A stretch of DNA of 64,000 bases. It comes from Natrinema halophilum (lineage in GTDB: Archaea; Halobacteriota; Halobacteria; Halobacteriales; Natrialbaceae). A program made the translations under genes and the position numbers. This document shows, piece by piece, positions 8,479 to 17,860 of the stretch; positions within the stretch are counted from its first letter, which is position 1, and every line of letters starts with the position of its first letter. The stretch is from contig NZ_CP058601.1 in the NCBI RefSeq assembly GCF_013402815.2, positions 868,001 through 932,000 on the forward strand, given 5' to 3'. The notes beneath the pieces are model-generated. The model searched no databases. It was not told the origin of the DNA and saw only the letters and a list, made by a program, of their open reading frames with translations.

Positions 8479-11016
8479 ATGCGGGTAGAGTCGCTCAACG
8501 GCAGTTGGGAGTTCCGGGAGTCGGATGCTGATCGATGGCTTGAAGCGTCGGTTCCTGGCGGAGTGTACACGGACCTCCGCAACGCAGACGAGATTCCAGA
8601 TCCATACGACGCCGATAACGAACTCGACTTGCAGTGGATCGGTGAATCTGATTGGGTGTATCGACGATCCGTGATTCTCGACGACGCATTTCTCGATGAA
8701 GACTGTATCCGCCTGCAGTGTGCCGGTCTCGATACGGTCGCGACGATTCGCATCAACGGTGAAATCGTCGGCGAAGTCGCTAACATGCACCGTAAGTACG
8801 AGTTCGACGTCAGCGACGCTCTCATGCCCGGGAAAAATCAGGTGGAAATCACATTTCACTCCCCTGTCAAATACAGTACGCGTTACTCGGAGAGCCACGA
8901 TTACCCGGTTCCGACGCTCCGGTACCCGAACGACCAGCCGGGTCGAAACTTCATTCGAAAAGCTCAGTGTCATTACGGGTGGGACTGGGGTCCGTGCCTT
9001 CCAACCGTCGGTATCTGGCGGGATATCGAACTCCTCGCCTATTCCGAGGCGCGGATCGAGTATACGAAGACCAGACAGGACCACCGCAGTGACGGCGTCG
9101 GCCTCGACGTAACTGTTGGCATCGACGCGCCGACGGATGGAAAATTGGTACTCGCAGCAGAAGTCGCCGACGTGACGGTACGCGAAGTTATCAGCGTTGC
9201 GGAGGGAGACAACGAGGTTACGGTGAGACTCGACGTCTTTGATCCCGACCTTTGGTGGCCAAACGGGTACGGCGATCAGCCGCTCTATGACCTCACCGTA
9301 ATCGTCGACACAGAAACCGAGTCGGTGCCGTCCGATACTGACAAAGAAACGGCCAACCGCTCCGTGAAGTCGGCTGACACGCCGGTTCCTCCCGATCCTG
9401 TTCACGAGGTGACTACTCGCATCGGCTTCCGTGATCTCGAACTCGTTCGTGAATCCGACCAAGACGGCACCGGCGAATCGTTTACGTTCGAAGTCAACGG
9501 GACCCCAGTTTTCGCGAAGGGAGCCAACTGGATTCCGGCGGACGCATTGTACGGACGGGTCAACCGCGAGCGGTACGAGTCATTGCTCGACAGCGCTGTA
9601 GACGCCAACATGAACATGATTCGCGTCTGGGGAGGTGGCTACTATGAGCGCGACAGCTTCTACGAGGCATGCGACGAGCGGGGGCTCCTCGTCTGGCAAG
9701 ACTTCATGTTCGCTTGCGCCCTGTACCCCAGCGATGAGAAGTATCTCGATTCCGTCGAAGCGGAGGTCAGGTACCAGGTTCGCCGGCTAGCTGATCACCC
9801 ATCGATCGCGCTTTGGTGTGGTAACAACGAGGTAGAGATGGGTCTCCAAAGCTGGTTCAACGAAGTCGACGAATTGGATCAACTGACGGATGACTTCGAA
9901 ACGTTGTTTTACGACGTGATCGGAAACGCCGTTACCGAGGAGGATGAGACGCGAACGTACTGGCCGGGCTCGCCGTCGAGCGGCTTCGGGATGAAAGATC
10001 CCCACCAGACAAACACGGGCGACCTGCACTACTGGGACGTCTGGCACGACGGTGCGGATTTCGAGGAATACGAGACGGTCGAACCGCGGTTCGTCTCCGA
10101 GTTCGGATATCAGTCGTTTCCGTCGGTCGACGTCCTCTCCTCGGTTCTTCCTGCCGACGAGCTTAATCCGACCGCGCCGTTGATGGAGCATCATCAGCGA
10201 AACGAACGGGGGAACCGGACGATCCTCCAACGGATGGCAGCATCGTTTCGCATCCCGTTTAGCTTCAGCGATTTCGTCTATCTCAGTCAGATACAGCAGG
10301 GGCTGGCGATGAAGATTGCTGTCGAACACTGGCGACGATCGAAACCCTACTGCATGGGGACGCTCTACTGGCAACTGAACGATCTCTGGCCCTGTGCATC
10401 GTGGTCTTCTATCGAGTACGGCGGTGACTGGAAGGCGCTCCAACATATTGCGCGCCGCATCTACGCACCGGTCCTGCTCTCTACTACAGCCACTGATGAC
10501 GGCGACGATGTCGACGTCTGGCTTACGAACGACGAGCCCGAACCACTCGAGGGGATCGTAACCGTCGAAGCGTACACCTTCGACGGTGAACTCGTGTGCG
10601 AAGTCGACGAACAGGTTTCGATCGCAGCGCTCGACAGCGTTTCTGTCGCGACCGTCGACGTCGATCGAATGGGTGGTGACGTCCCAGTGGAAGACCTCTT
10701 TCTTCGCGTCACCTTCGACGGAACCGACGAGACGTATCCTGTATTCGAGTTCTTCGAGGAGTATAAGCATCTCGAACTTCCGGAACCGATCTTGGATATC
10801 GCTGTCGACGGGAACGAGGTGACGGTCAGTACGGACGCTGTCGCACTATTCGTCGAACTAGACGTGTCGGTGGATGGACGGTTTTCGGACAACTACTTCC
10901 ATCTGGCGGCCGACGAGGAACGCACGGTCGCGTTCGACACCGATCGTGACCCCGACGATACCGAACACCGCCTCGCTGAAGAATTGTCGGTAAATCACCT
11001 CCGAGCGACCTATTGA
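8479..11016 (+). CDS. GH2-family beta-mannosidase
   Basis: This 845-residue exo-glycosidase is predicted to release mannose from the non-reducing ends of beta-1,4-mannooligosaccharides. There is no signal peptide, so it should act in the cytoplasm after uptake. The ATG at 8479 begins MRVESLNGSWEFRES, the classic GH2 opening (jelly-roll sugar-binding domain, then Ig-like domain). The TIM barrel has FAKGANWIPADALYGR, the acid/base WCGNNEVE (Glu451) and the nucleophile FVSEFGYQSFPS (Glu541). The SEFG(F/Y)QS form is characteristic of beta-mannosidases rather than beta-galactosidases. Length and motifs are complete. It converges with the exported GH5 gene. Confidence 0.92.
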   Translation: MRVESLNGSWEFRESDADRWLEASVPGGVYTDLRNADEIPDPYDADNELDLQWIGESDWVYRRSVILDDAFLDEDCIRLQCAGLDTVATIRINGEIVGEVANMHRKYEFDVSDALMPGKNQVEITFHSPVKYSTRYSESHDYPVPTLRYPNDQPGRNFIRKAQCHYGWDWGPCLPTVGIWRDIELLAYSEARIEYTKTRQDHRSDGVGLDVTVGIDAPTDGKLVLAAEVADVTVREVISVAEGDNEVTVRLDVFDPDLWWPNGYGDQPLYDLTVIVDTETESVPSDTDKETANRSVKSADTPVPPDPVHEVTTRIGFRDLELVRESDQDGTGESFTFEVNGTPVFAKGANWIPADALYGRVNRERYESLLDSAVDANMNMIRVWGGGYYERDSFYEACDERGLLVWQDFMFACALYPSDEKYLDSVEAEVRYQVRRLADHPSIALWCGNNEVEMGLQSWFNEVDELDQLTDDFETLFYDVIGNAVTEEDETRTYWPGSPSSGFGMKDPHQTNTGDLHYWDVWHDGADFEEYETVEPRFVSEFGYQSFPSVDVLSSVLPADELNPTAPLMEHHQRNERGNRTILQRMAASFRIPFSFSDFVYLSQIQQGLAMKIAVEHWRRSKPYCMGTLYWQLNDLWPCASWSSIEYGGDWKALQHIARRIYAPVLLSTTATDDGDDVDVWLTNDEPEPLEGIVTVEAYTFDGELVCEVDEQVSIAALDSVSVATVDVDRMGGDVPVEDLFLRVTFDGTDETYPVFEFFEEYKHLELPEPILDIAVDGNEVTVSTDAVALFVELDVSVDGRFSDNYFHLAADEERTVAFDTDRDPDDTEHRLAEELSVNHLRATY

Positions 11017-11354
11017 CTGCAGCGGCCCGTCGACTGAACGAGTGCGTGCTGCTCAGAGAGGACAGTGAACTCGAGGGTTCGAAATTTTGATCGTCGCGAC
11101 CTGAAATGCGTACTCGGCTACACACTATCTCGCCGCGATCGAGTTGAATCGTGTTCGCGTCAGTCTGTCAGATAATTGCCGTCGGTCAGATCAAACGGTC
11201 CACCGCTGACGAAATATCGATGTTTCACGAGGGCATCACCACGACCGATACCTTCGACGACCGCTCTGACCGTGTCAACAGTGTGGAATCGGTTGGTGAG
11301 AACGTAACTTTCGTCTACCGGCGAACAAATCCGAGTCGGTTTGAGCCCCGTGTT
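11017..11354. other. Intergenic region between convergent glycosidase genes
   Basis: These 338 bases separate the ends of the GH2 and GH5 genes. I see no supported gene. It should hold both terminators, but no clear hairpin stands out. Confidence 0.5.
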
Positions 11355-12629
11355 TCAATCGATGACGGTAATCGTGACCTCGTCAGTGGTCGATTCGCCG
11401 TCGTTGTCCGTGGCGGTCAACGAGACCGTATAGGAGCCCGAAGAACGGTACCGGTGGTCGATCCACCAGCCGTTCTTTGTCGTGTCGTCTCCCAGATTCC
11501 ACGAGAGACACGTCGGCCAGCGTGACTTCCCTGACGTATCTCGTGCGTTGAACGATATCCGTTCGCCGACGCTGATTTCCGTCGTGCTCGGGTCGATTTC
11601 GGCGATGGGTTTCGCCGGCGTAGTAGGTCCGTCCGGTTCGTCGGGTTCATCCGGATCTTCGGGCGTGTCGGGAGTATTTTCGGATCTGCCGTGCAAGAAA
11701 CCGATGATTTCGTCGAAATAGTCCGACGCGGAGTAGGGACCCGAACAGCTCTCGGACCACGCTGGACTGGCCATATTCATCGGAGGGGTTTCCCCGTCAC
11801 CGTTCCAGGCCCACGCGATTACCGGCCAGTCCAACTCGTTGGCGTGCTGGATCACTGCTGTCGCATCAGTGCTCCCCGGACGCCGGGTACCGAACTCGCC
11901 GATAAGACACGGATATCCCTGATCATCGAGGTGATCAAGGTGTTCGGAACGAAGCGACTCGCCCGCGCCTGCATTGTAGGCGACACCGTAGACGTGCGTC
12001 GAGATGATGATGTTGTCGTCATCGATCTCGTGTACTCCTTCGGCGGCAGCATGGACGTTCTGTCCATAGCCGGGAGCGTCGACGACGATCGGTTTCGTGT
12101 AATCGGTTCCTTTTCGGACGGTGGCAATCGCATCAGTGTACGCTGAGGCCCACTCGCTGGCGCCTACGTCATGACCGCCCCATTCGTTCATCAGGTTGAT
12201 CGTGAACTCGGCATTGCTCGAGAGGGCATCGTACTGTTCGACCCACCAGTCGGCTGCGTTCTGCAGATACTGCGGATCTGACTGGCCGTTGTGTGGGTAG
12301 TGGTGGTAGGTTGCGATGAGCTCGTACCCTTCCTCGTATCCTTCTTCGATCCATCGTCTCTGCTCAGCGACGTCCGCTTGTGACTCACCGCGTTCGGGTG
12401 GCTCGAGTTCAATTCGAAGTGTGTGAATGCTGTCTCGGTGTTGGTTCATCAGGTCCCATCCAAGATCCTGGTTTCCGTTACAGTAATACGATGGCTGGAG
12501 ATTTGTACCGTCGCCGAATCCCAGATCCGTCGCGGACGCTGAAACGGATCCCGATGTGTTGGTCAGTACGGAAGTGCTGATAACAGCACCGGTAGCCGAT
12601 GTTTTGAGGAATCGTCTGCGTGACACCAT
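11355..12629 (-). CDS. Tat-exported GH5 endo-glycanase (probable beta-mannanase/cellulase) with PKD domain
   Basis: This 424-residue secreted enzyme has a Tat signal at the N-terminus (SRRRFLKTSATGA). The GH5 barrel carries the acid/base in INLMNEWGG (Glu149), a conserved HVYG (His212) and the nucleophile in LIGEFGT (Glu245). A Pro/Asp/Glu-rich linker (about 313-338) leads to a C-terminal PKD domain (about 337-424) that may help with surface or polymer contact. GH5 includes cellulases and mannanases. The adjoining beta-mannosidase and oligosaccharide transporter make endo-beta-1,4-mannanase the best guess, but the subfamily needs a phylogeny. Confidence 0.88.
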   Translation of the reverse strand: MVSRRRFLKTSATGAVISTSVLTNTSGSVSASATDLGFGDGTNLQPSYYCNGNQDLGWDLMNQHRDSIHTLRIELEPPERGESQADVAEQRRWIEEGYEEGYELIATYHHYPHNGQSDPQYLQNAADWWVEQYDALSSNAEFTINLMNEWGGHDVGASEWASAYTDAIATVRKGTDYTKPIVVDAPGYGQNVHAAAEGVHEIDDDNIIISTHVYGVAYNAGAGESLRSEHLDHLDDQGYPCLIGEFGTRRPGSTDATAVIQHANELDWPVIAWAWNGDGETPPMNMASPAWSESCSGPYSASDYFDEIIGFLHGRSENTPDTPEDPDEPDEPDGPTTPAKPIAEIDPSTTEISVGERISFNARDTSGKSRWPTCLSWNLGDDTTKNGWWIDHRYRSSGSYTVSLTATDNDGESTTDEVTITVID

Positions 12630-13638
12630 GAATACACATATCTATTCGAGGTTGACATATATAATATTAATTGATCTGTATATCTGGTCTTGATTCTTCA
12701 ATACGGCCGAAAGAACCCTCTCGTTCGACTGATTGGCAATACGAGAGAGGAAATGAAAGGAATACTAAACGAAACACGGAGTACCATACGAATTACCAGA
12801 GTGTTTGGCATCTGTGAATCCGACAGACTACGCCCATTGTAGCGGTCGCTATCGGATTCCACACAACTAATCGTTTGCTTCGGAGTAGACTATCAGTATC
12901 TTACTGGGCTGGGATAGAACGATCACGTTAGGCAATTTACTGTGACGAAATAAGTTCATTCTCGTCATGTCAGATAGGGTTTCTATCGTAGGAGCCTGGT
13001 TACCGTGCGCGCCAAGAATAGGCTATCGCGACGGACGATGACGCGGCCGGGGACAGCCATTGTTGTGGGTGCTGTCACGAGTAACACAATCTTATCTTGT
13101 GAGTTCAATGCAATAATACCAGATGGGTTTTCAGTCGCACTGATCGGATATTCCAGTAATAGGGATCGGTTCCAGCGTCTGTAATACTGTATCGCTCCCT
13201 CATAAATAGAACTATCTATCCTTCGATTTCTCTTTTTCCGTTACGAGTATCAAATCGCTGGTGGCCACTTTGGGGAACGAACTACCTCAAGCGCATCGAG
13301 CGAAACCTAGTCAAAAACCAGATTTGATCCTTCGAAAGTGGCGTGGTCTAATCGCAAACCTGGCCGGGTAGCCGTCCGATGCGTGACGCGTTTTTTCTTG
13401 TCCATCTTATGCATTACTAGAACGTCCCGAAATCATACAGATAAAAATACATACATAATATCTCAGGTCTGCCAAATGCGTCGCACCTCTTGTACAACAC
13501 GTGTCGAACGTAGCGTCTCCCAAGTACATTCCGAGAAGAAAATTGAAACCGGGCATCAGTGTTGGGCAACCGAGGACGTTTGGGTCCACATTGGAGTCAA
13601 CCACAACATTTGTACTATCGGACGCTGACACGGTCAGT
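12630..13638. other. AT-richer intergenic region before rdfA
   Basis: About 1 kb without a supportable gene. It holds the GH5 promoter at its left end and AT-rich tracts near 13440-13460 that may serve the rdfA transcript. Short ORFs here (for example 13338-13628) have no protein-like features that I recognise. Confidence 0.5.
12655..12670 (-). promoter_or_regulatory. Putative TATA box of the GH5 gene
   Basis: The reverse strand reads TTAATATTATATATG about 26-41 bases upstream of the GH5 ATG, a good match in sequence and spacing to a core promoter for a short-leader transcript. Confidence 0.5.
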
Positions 13639-14265
13639 ATGACAGGTGACTCGAGCGACCGTCGACAAACAAAGGTCGAGCGAGTAATAGATAAATACGA
13701 GCTCGATGGATGGGGCGATCGGTTAGAAGCTGAATGGGTCGGCGACGGTGCGGAGCGAACGAGTCTGCGCGACCTCGCGACCCAGTTCAATCAGGCTGTA
13801 CTTCGATCAGCAGTGCGCGAGGCGGAGGCATCCGTCCTCGATTCCGACATCGAAGCCCTCTACCAAACGTTAACGGACGATGACGTGTCGCGGTCAGAAG
13901 CCGTTCGGAGGCGGCGCAATCTCGAACGCTCAGGGGTCGACATCGACGACGTTCAATCGGATTTTCTCACCCATCAGACGATCTATACCTATCTCACGAA
14001 CGTTCGCGACGCCTCTCTGCCCGACGAAGACACCGAAGACCGCGTCGAACGAAAGAAAGAGACCATCCAACGGTTAGCCGGTCGAACACAGGTTGTTACA
14101 GAATCCACGCTCGAGGAGTTGGGTAACGCCGGTGAAATCGCTGCTCGAGATTACAACGTATTCATCGATGTGCGCGCTATCTGTGGCAACTGTGGGGCAG
14201 ATTACTCGGTCAGCGAATTACTCGAACAAGGTGGATGTGACTGTGACGTCGTCGCGGTTCAATGA
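13639..14265 (+). CDS. rdfA: Rod-determining factor RdfA homologue
   Basis: This 208-residue acidic protein matches the haloarchaeal RdfA family, which is needed for rod shape in Haloferax volcanii. Visible family features are the N-terminal KVERVIDKYELDGWGD helix, the SLRDLATQFN segment, the LTDDDVS region and a C-terminal zinc-finger-like CGNCGADY followed by GGCDCD. I place the start at the ATG at 13639; the frame stays open to a GTG at 13501, but those 46 residues are not family-like. It lies 65 bases upstream of an archaea-specific SMC-related gene, the typical rdfA partner arrangement. Its biochemical role is not established. Confidence 0.87.
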   Translation: MTGDSSDRRQTKVERVIDKYELDGWGDRLEAEWVGDGAERTSLRDLATQFNQAVLRSAVREAEASVLDSDIEALYQTLTDDDVSRSEAVRRRRNLERSGVDIDDVQSDFLTHQTIYTYLTNVRDASLPDEDTEDRVERKKETIQRLAGRTQVVTESTLEELGNAGEIAARDYNVFIDVRAICGNCGADYSVSELLEQGGCDCDVVAVQ

Positions 14266-14299
14266 CGACCATGGCAGAAAGACGATCGTAACCAAATAA

Positions 14300-14309
14300 C
14301 ATTTATATT
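14300..14309 (+). promoter_or_regulatory. Putative TATA box of the SMC-related gene
   Basis: CATTTATATT lies 22-31 bases before the ATG at 14331, suggesting that the SMC-related gene has its own near-leaderless promoter in addition to any read-through from rdfA. Confidence 0.5.
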
Positions 14310-14330
14310 GAGCGACGAGAAGAGGACCCC

Positions 14331-16283
14331 ATGTCATCCCCAGAGTCAGTCACCTCGTCGATTTCCGTAGAAGCGGAAAATATTGGAGGTATCGATAGTA
14401 CCGAGGTATCACTCCAGCCCGGCGTAAACGTTCTGACTGGCCGGAACGCGACGAATCGAACCTCGTTTCTCCAGACGATCATGGCAGGTCTCGGCAGCCG
14501 ACGGTCGTCGTTGAAAGGAGACGCGGACGCTGGTCACGTCGAGTTAACGTTCGACGACGAACAATACACGCGATATCTCGAGCGGCGCAACGGAGAGGTC
14601 GTCTTCGAGGGCGACCCCTACCTCGATGATCCGGAACTCGCAGATCTCTTCGCCTTCTTACTCGAGTCCAACGAGGCGCGCCGAGCCGTCAGAAGCGGCG
14701 ACAACCTCCGCGAACTCATCATGCGCCCCATCGATACCGATGAGATCGAGGCCGAGATCAGTATGCTCGAGGCCGAAAAGCGCGACCTCGACGACCGCCT
14801 CGAAGAACTTTCTCGTCTCGGAGGCGAACTACCGGACCTCGAGGAACGACGAGTCACACTCGAAGAAGAAATCGACGAAACGGGCGAACAGATATCCGAT
14901 CTTGAAGTCACACTTGACGAGTTCGATCTAGACGTCGATGCAAGTCGTAACCGAAAAGAAGAGATCGAATCAGCGTTTGCTGACCTCCAGGAAGCCCGGA
15001 CGGATCTCGAATCGATCGAGTACGACCTTGAGACCGAACGGGAAAGCTACGCCGAACTCGAACGAGAACGTGACGATCTCGAGGATGAACTCGAGTCGAT
15101 CGACGAAGACGACGAGTCGCCGGATCGTCTCGAGGGTCGTATCCAGGAACTCCGCGCTCGAAAACGATCGCTCGATACGACCGTGAGCGAACTGCAAAGC
15201 GTAATTCGATTCAACGAAGAACGCCTTGCCAATGACGGGTATGATCTCGAACTCGATGCTTCGAGTCCGTCAGACAGCGACGACGGAGCGATAACAGAAC
15301 AGCTTCTTGAAGACTCTGATGATATCGTCTGTTGGACCTGCGGTTCACAAGTGGACCGCGAGCGGATCGACTCGACGCTCGAACAACTGCGCTCACTCCG
15401 ACAGACGAAATTGGAGGATCGGAACGATTTGCAAGAGCAGATAGACGAGATCTCCGCCCGTCAGAAGGAACTGCGGAAACAAACCCAAAAGCGCAGCCGG
15501 ATCGAAGAGCGGCTTTCGACAGTCGAAGACGAACTGGAACGTCGCGCACAACGAATCGAAGAACTCGAGGCAGATATCGAAGAGCAACAAGACTACGTCG
15601 ACGAACTGGAGGAAAACGCCGAAACGTTCGAAGATACCGCATACAGTGACGTTATCGAGACACATCGTGAACTGAATCGCCTCGAACTCGAACTCGAGAA
15701 CCTCAAAGACGAACGCGACGAGGTAGAAGCCCGTATCGACGAAATCGAAACAAAGGTCGATGAACGGAGCGATCTCGAAAGCGAACGGGAGAGCCTCGAC
15801 GACGAGCTTACTGATCTCAGAACGCGCGTCGATCGGATCGAGGAAAACGCTGTCGATGCGTTCAACGAACACATGAGCTCGATCCTTTCGATCCTCGAAT
15901 ATCAGAACATTGATCGTATCTGGATCCAGCGCCGCGAAGAGACTGTCCGAGAAGGCCGCCGAAATGTGACACGGACCGCATTCGACCTTCATATCGTCCG
16001 CTCGACTGAGGACGGAACGACCTACGAAGATACTGTTGATCATCTCTCCGAGAGCGAACGCGAAGTTACGGGACTGGTCTTTGCGCTCGCTGGATATCTG
16101 GTCCACAACGTTTACGAGGACGTCCCGTTCATGCTCCTCGATTCGCTCGAGTCGATAGACTCTACGCGAATCGCCGAAATCGTCGATTACTTCGAAGAGT
16201 ACGTCGATTGTCTCGTCGTCGCCTTGCTCAGAGAAGATGCCGAAGCCCTCTCGGACTCATATAAGTATGTCCGTGAGATCTGA
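14331..16283 (+). CDS. Archaea-specific SMC-related protein (RdfA partner)
   Basis: This 650-residue protein has Rad50/SMC architecture: an N-terminal half-ATPase, a first coiled coil (about 138-300), a hook-like CWTC (Cys334, Cys337), a second coiled coil (about 350-515) and a C-terminal half-ATPase. The nucleotide motifs are atypical. The Walker A position reads GRNATNRTS (37-45), with Arg instead of Lys. The signature region is LSESEREVTG (572-581). The Walker B line reads FMLLDSLESID (600-610), with Ser at the usual catalytic Glu. This is the pattern I expect of the archaea-specific SMC-related family. It probably acts with RdfA in cell-shape or chromosome organisation; the direct function is unknown. 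Confidence 0.85.
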   Translation: MSSPESVTSSISVEAENIGGIDSTEVSLQPGVNVLTGRNATNRTSFLQTIMAGLGSRRSSLKGDADAGHVELTFDDEQYTRYLERRNGEVVFEGDPYLDDPELADLFAFLLESNEARRAVRSGDNLRELIMRPIDTDEIEAEISMLEAEKRDLDDRLEELSRLGGELPDLEERRVTLEEEIDETGEQISDLEVTLDEFDLDVDASRNRKEEIESAFADLQEARTDLESIEYDLETERESYAELERERDDLEDELESIDEDDESPDRLEGRIQELRARKRSLDTTVSELQSVIRFNEERLANDGYDLELDASSPSDSDDGAITEQLLEDSDDIVCWTCGSQVDRERIDSTLEQLRSLRQTKLEDRNDLQEQIDEISARQKELRKQTQKRSRIEERLSTVEDELERRAQRIEELEADIEEQQDYVDELEENAETFEDTAYSDVIETHRELNRLELELENLKDERDEVEARIDEIETKVDERSDLESERESLDDELTDLRTRVDRIEENAVDAFNEHMSSILSILEYQNIDRIWIQRREETVREGRRNVTRTAFDLHIVRSTEDGTTYEDTVDHLSESEREVTGLVFALAGYLVHNVYEDVPFMLLDSLESIDSTRIAEIVDYFEEYVDCLVVALLREDAEALSDSYKYVREI

Positions 16284-16534
16284 CACGGCTTGCCCGAACC
16301 GTTTCATTCGTCGTTTCTCAATATAGTTATTATTTCATCCATCGAGTCCAAATCCGCAATAGTAGCTGTAGAGAGCGCACAGTTGGCGTCACAAACAACT
16401 AGTAGGTGTCGAAAATAACAGCTCGTCGAAACAGATATATCCCAGCTACCGACCCCACTCCTTCAGTGTCCGTCCGGACGAAGTGGCCAGGGGTTTCTAT
16501 TTATTTTTGTATTGTAATGCTGACTCGTGATTTC

Positions 16535-17605
16535 TCAACACTCCTCGTCAACCCCCCAGATGTCGTTACTTCCCCCGTCGTCGTTCCAAACAGCTCCCCC
16601 GTTTTCAGAACTATTGACGTTTTGCATCTCTGTTTGTATCACGTTTTCGTCGGACCTGGCCGATTCACACATCGAATTAGACGTGTTATTGGGGTCTCGG
16701 TCGCTGGAGACGGTGTCTCCCCAGCTCTCTCGCGTGTCAGAGCCAGTGTCGCTCCCGGTCTCTCGGGTGCTGGAGTCAGTATCGCCACTGGGCTCTGGCG
16801 TGTCGGAGTCGATGTTACTCCCCGATTCTTGCGTATCGGAGTCAGTGGTGTCTCCAGATTCGGCAGCCGAACGGTCGTCTGTGCGTTCCGTATTCGTACT
16901 GGTAGTTTCGACTGCCTCGTCGTTCAATCGTGATTCGATCCACGTGAGTATCGCTTGCGTCCCGTGGTGGGGCGCGGTGGTGTCTCCCGCGAGTTCAAGC
17001 GTTGGCGTGTACGTGACACCGTCCCTTGCAGCTTCGGCACTGACTTGCTCGACCTCGGCATGGTACTTGCCCGAACGGACTCGGTCGGCGATTTCGTTGG
17101 CGTTGGACACGCCTGCGGACTGTGCACGCGACGCGAGCTCGTTGTAATCGACGTACCCGCTGGGCGGGTCATCGAACGTCTCGGCGAAGAATTGCCAGTA
17201 GCTGTTTGGGTCTTCATCCCACGCACCGAGGCCCATGGCCGCACAGCGCGGATCGCTCCCCGATATGAAGTACGACGACGTGGTGCCTGGCTCGTATGCG
17301 AGATTGTAAAATTGAATTTTGAGCCGACCTGTTTTGACGAATTCCTCGATGATAGCGGGGAAATTTCCGGAAACAAATCCTTTCGTGTACGGACATTTGA
17401 AATTCCCGTATACTATTGCTGTCGGAGTCTCGCCGTCGTCGACGCCCATCGTGGGATACGCATATGCGTCCGGCGAGTCCGGAATAGGGGCAGTTGCAAC
17501 TGTCGATGCTGTCTGGGCAGTGGCTACCCCCGTTGCACCGACCAGTGCTGCCGTCCCCGTTGCAGTAAGTACAGTTCGACGCTGAAGGCGTGTCTCTTCC
17601 TTCAT
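16535..17605 (-). CDS. Exported DsbA-like thioredoxin-fold protein with a low-complexity tail
   Basis: From the ATG at 17605 the protein has 356 residues. A Tat-like signal (LQRRTVLTATGTAAL) precedes a DsbA-type thioredoxin domain (about 60-230) with AIVYGNFKCPYTKGF and the cis-proline segment VTYTPTLELAG. The active-site motif is CPYT, so the usual second cysteine is Thr74. Oxidative relay chemistry would need another cysteine; single cysteines occur in DPRCAAMG, in MCESAR and as the last residue. After about residue 245 comes a Ser/Thr/Asp-rich tail with imperfect repeats. A TATA box about 26-36 bases upstream supports this start; frames from 17713 or 17629 are less likely. Confidence 0.75.
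   Translation of the reverse strand: MKEETRLQRRTVLTATGTAALVGATGVATAQTASTVATAPIPDSPDAYAYPTMGVDDGETPTAIVYGNFKCPYTKGFVSGNFPAIIEEFVKTGRLKIQFYNLAYEPGTTSSYFISGSDPRCAAMGLGAWDEDPNSYWQFFAETFDDPPSGYVDYNELASRAQSAGVSNANEIADRVRSGKYHAEVEQVSAEAARDGVTYTPTLELAGDTTAPHHGTQAILTWIESRLNDEAVETTSTNTERTDDRSAAESGDTTDSDTQESGSNIDSDTPEPSGDTDSSTRETGSDTGSDTRESWGDTVSSDRDPNNTSNSMCESARSDENVIQTEMQNVNSSENGGAVWNDDGGSNDIWGVDEEC
16711..16852 (-). repeat. Imperfect repeats encoding the Asp/Ser/Thr tail
   Basis: This part of the DsbA-like gene encodes degenerate units such as GSDTGSDTRES and SGDTDSSTRETG. The DNA shows related blocks of about 33-36 bases. Such tails are usually surface linkers or glycosylation-rich stalks in haloarchaeal exported proteins. 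Confidence 0.55.
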
Positions 17606-17630
17606 TTCTCCTTTTTGTCCACTCACCATA

Positions 17631-17641
17631 TACATAAATAG
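17631..17641 (-). promoter_or_regulatory. Putative TATA box of the DsbA-like gene
   Basis: The reverse strand reads CTATTTATGTA about 26-36 bases upstream of the ATG at 17605, consistent with a leaderless transcript from that codon. Confidence 0.45.
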
Positions 17642-17860
17642 AACGTATCGTTTTGATAGTTTGTACGACTCAATCGCGGTTTGACCGGTTGCAAATCGTG
17701 AACTATCTCGCATTTTCGATCAGGGGAATCGATTCAGATCTCGACAGATCAATACGTGCAACTATCTTTAGGTGGCGATAAGGTCGTTTGATATTGCAAA
17801 CTGACCGAAATTCGACGGGTGTCAGAAGCTTCGATGAGAAAAGGCTTTACTGAGTTCGTT

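Noticed and set aside
8452-9462. 336-codon minus-strand frame inside the beta-mannosidase gene
   Set aside because: It is antisense to a gene with full GH2 catalytic motifs and is a product of high-GC third positions.
9787-10770. 327-codon minus-strand frame in the beta-mannosidase
   Set aside because: It overlaps the catalytic region of the GH2 gene and has no family features.
15393-16106. 237-codon minus-strand frame in the SMC-related gene
   Set aside because: Antisense of the coiled-coil region; the Phe/Leu/Val-rich sequence arises from Glu and Asp codons on the other strand.
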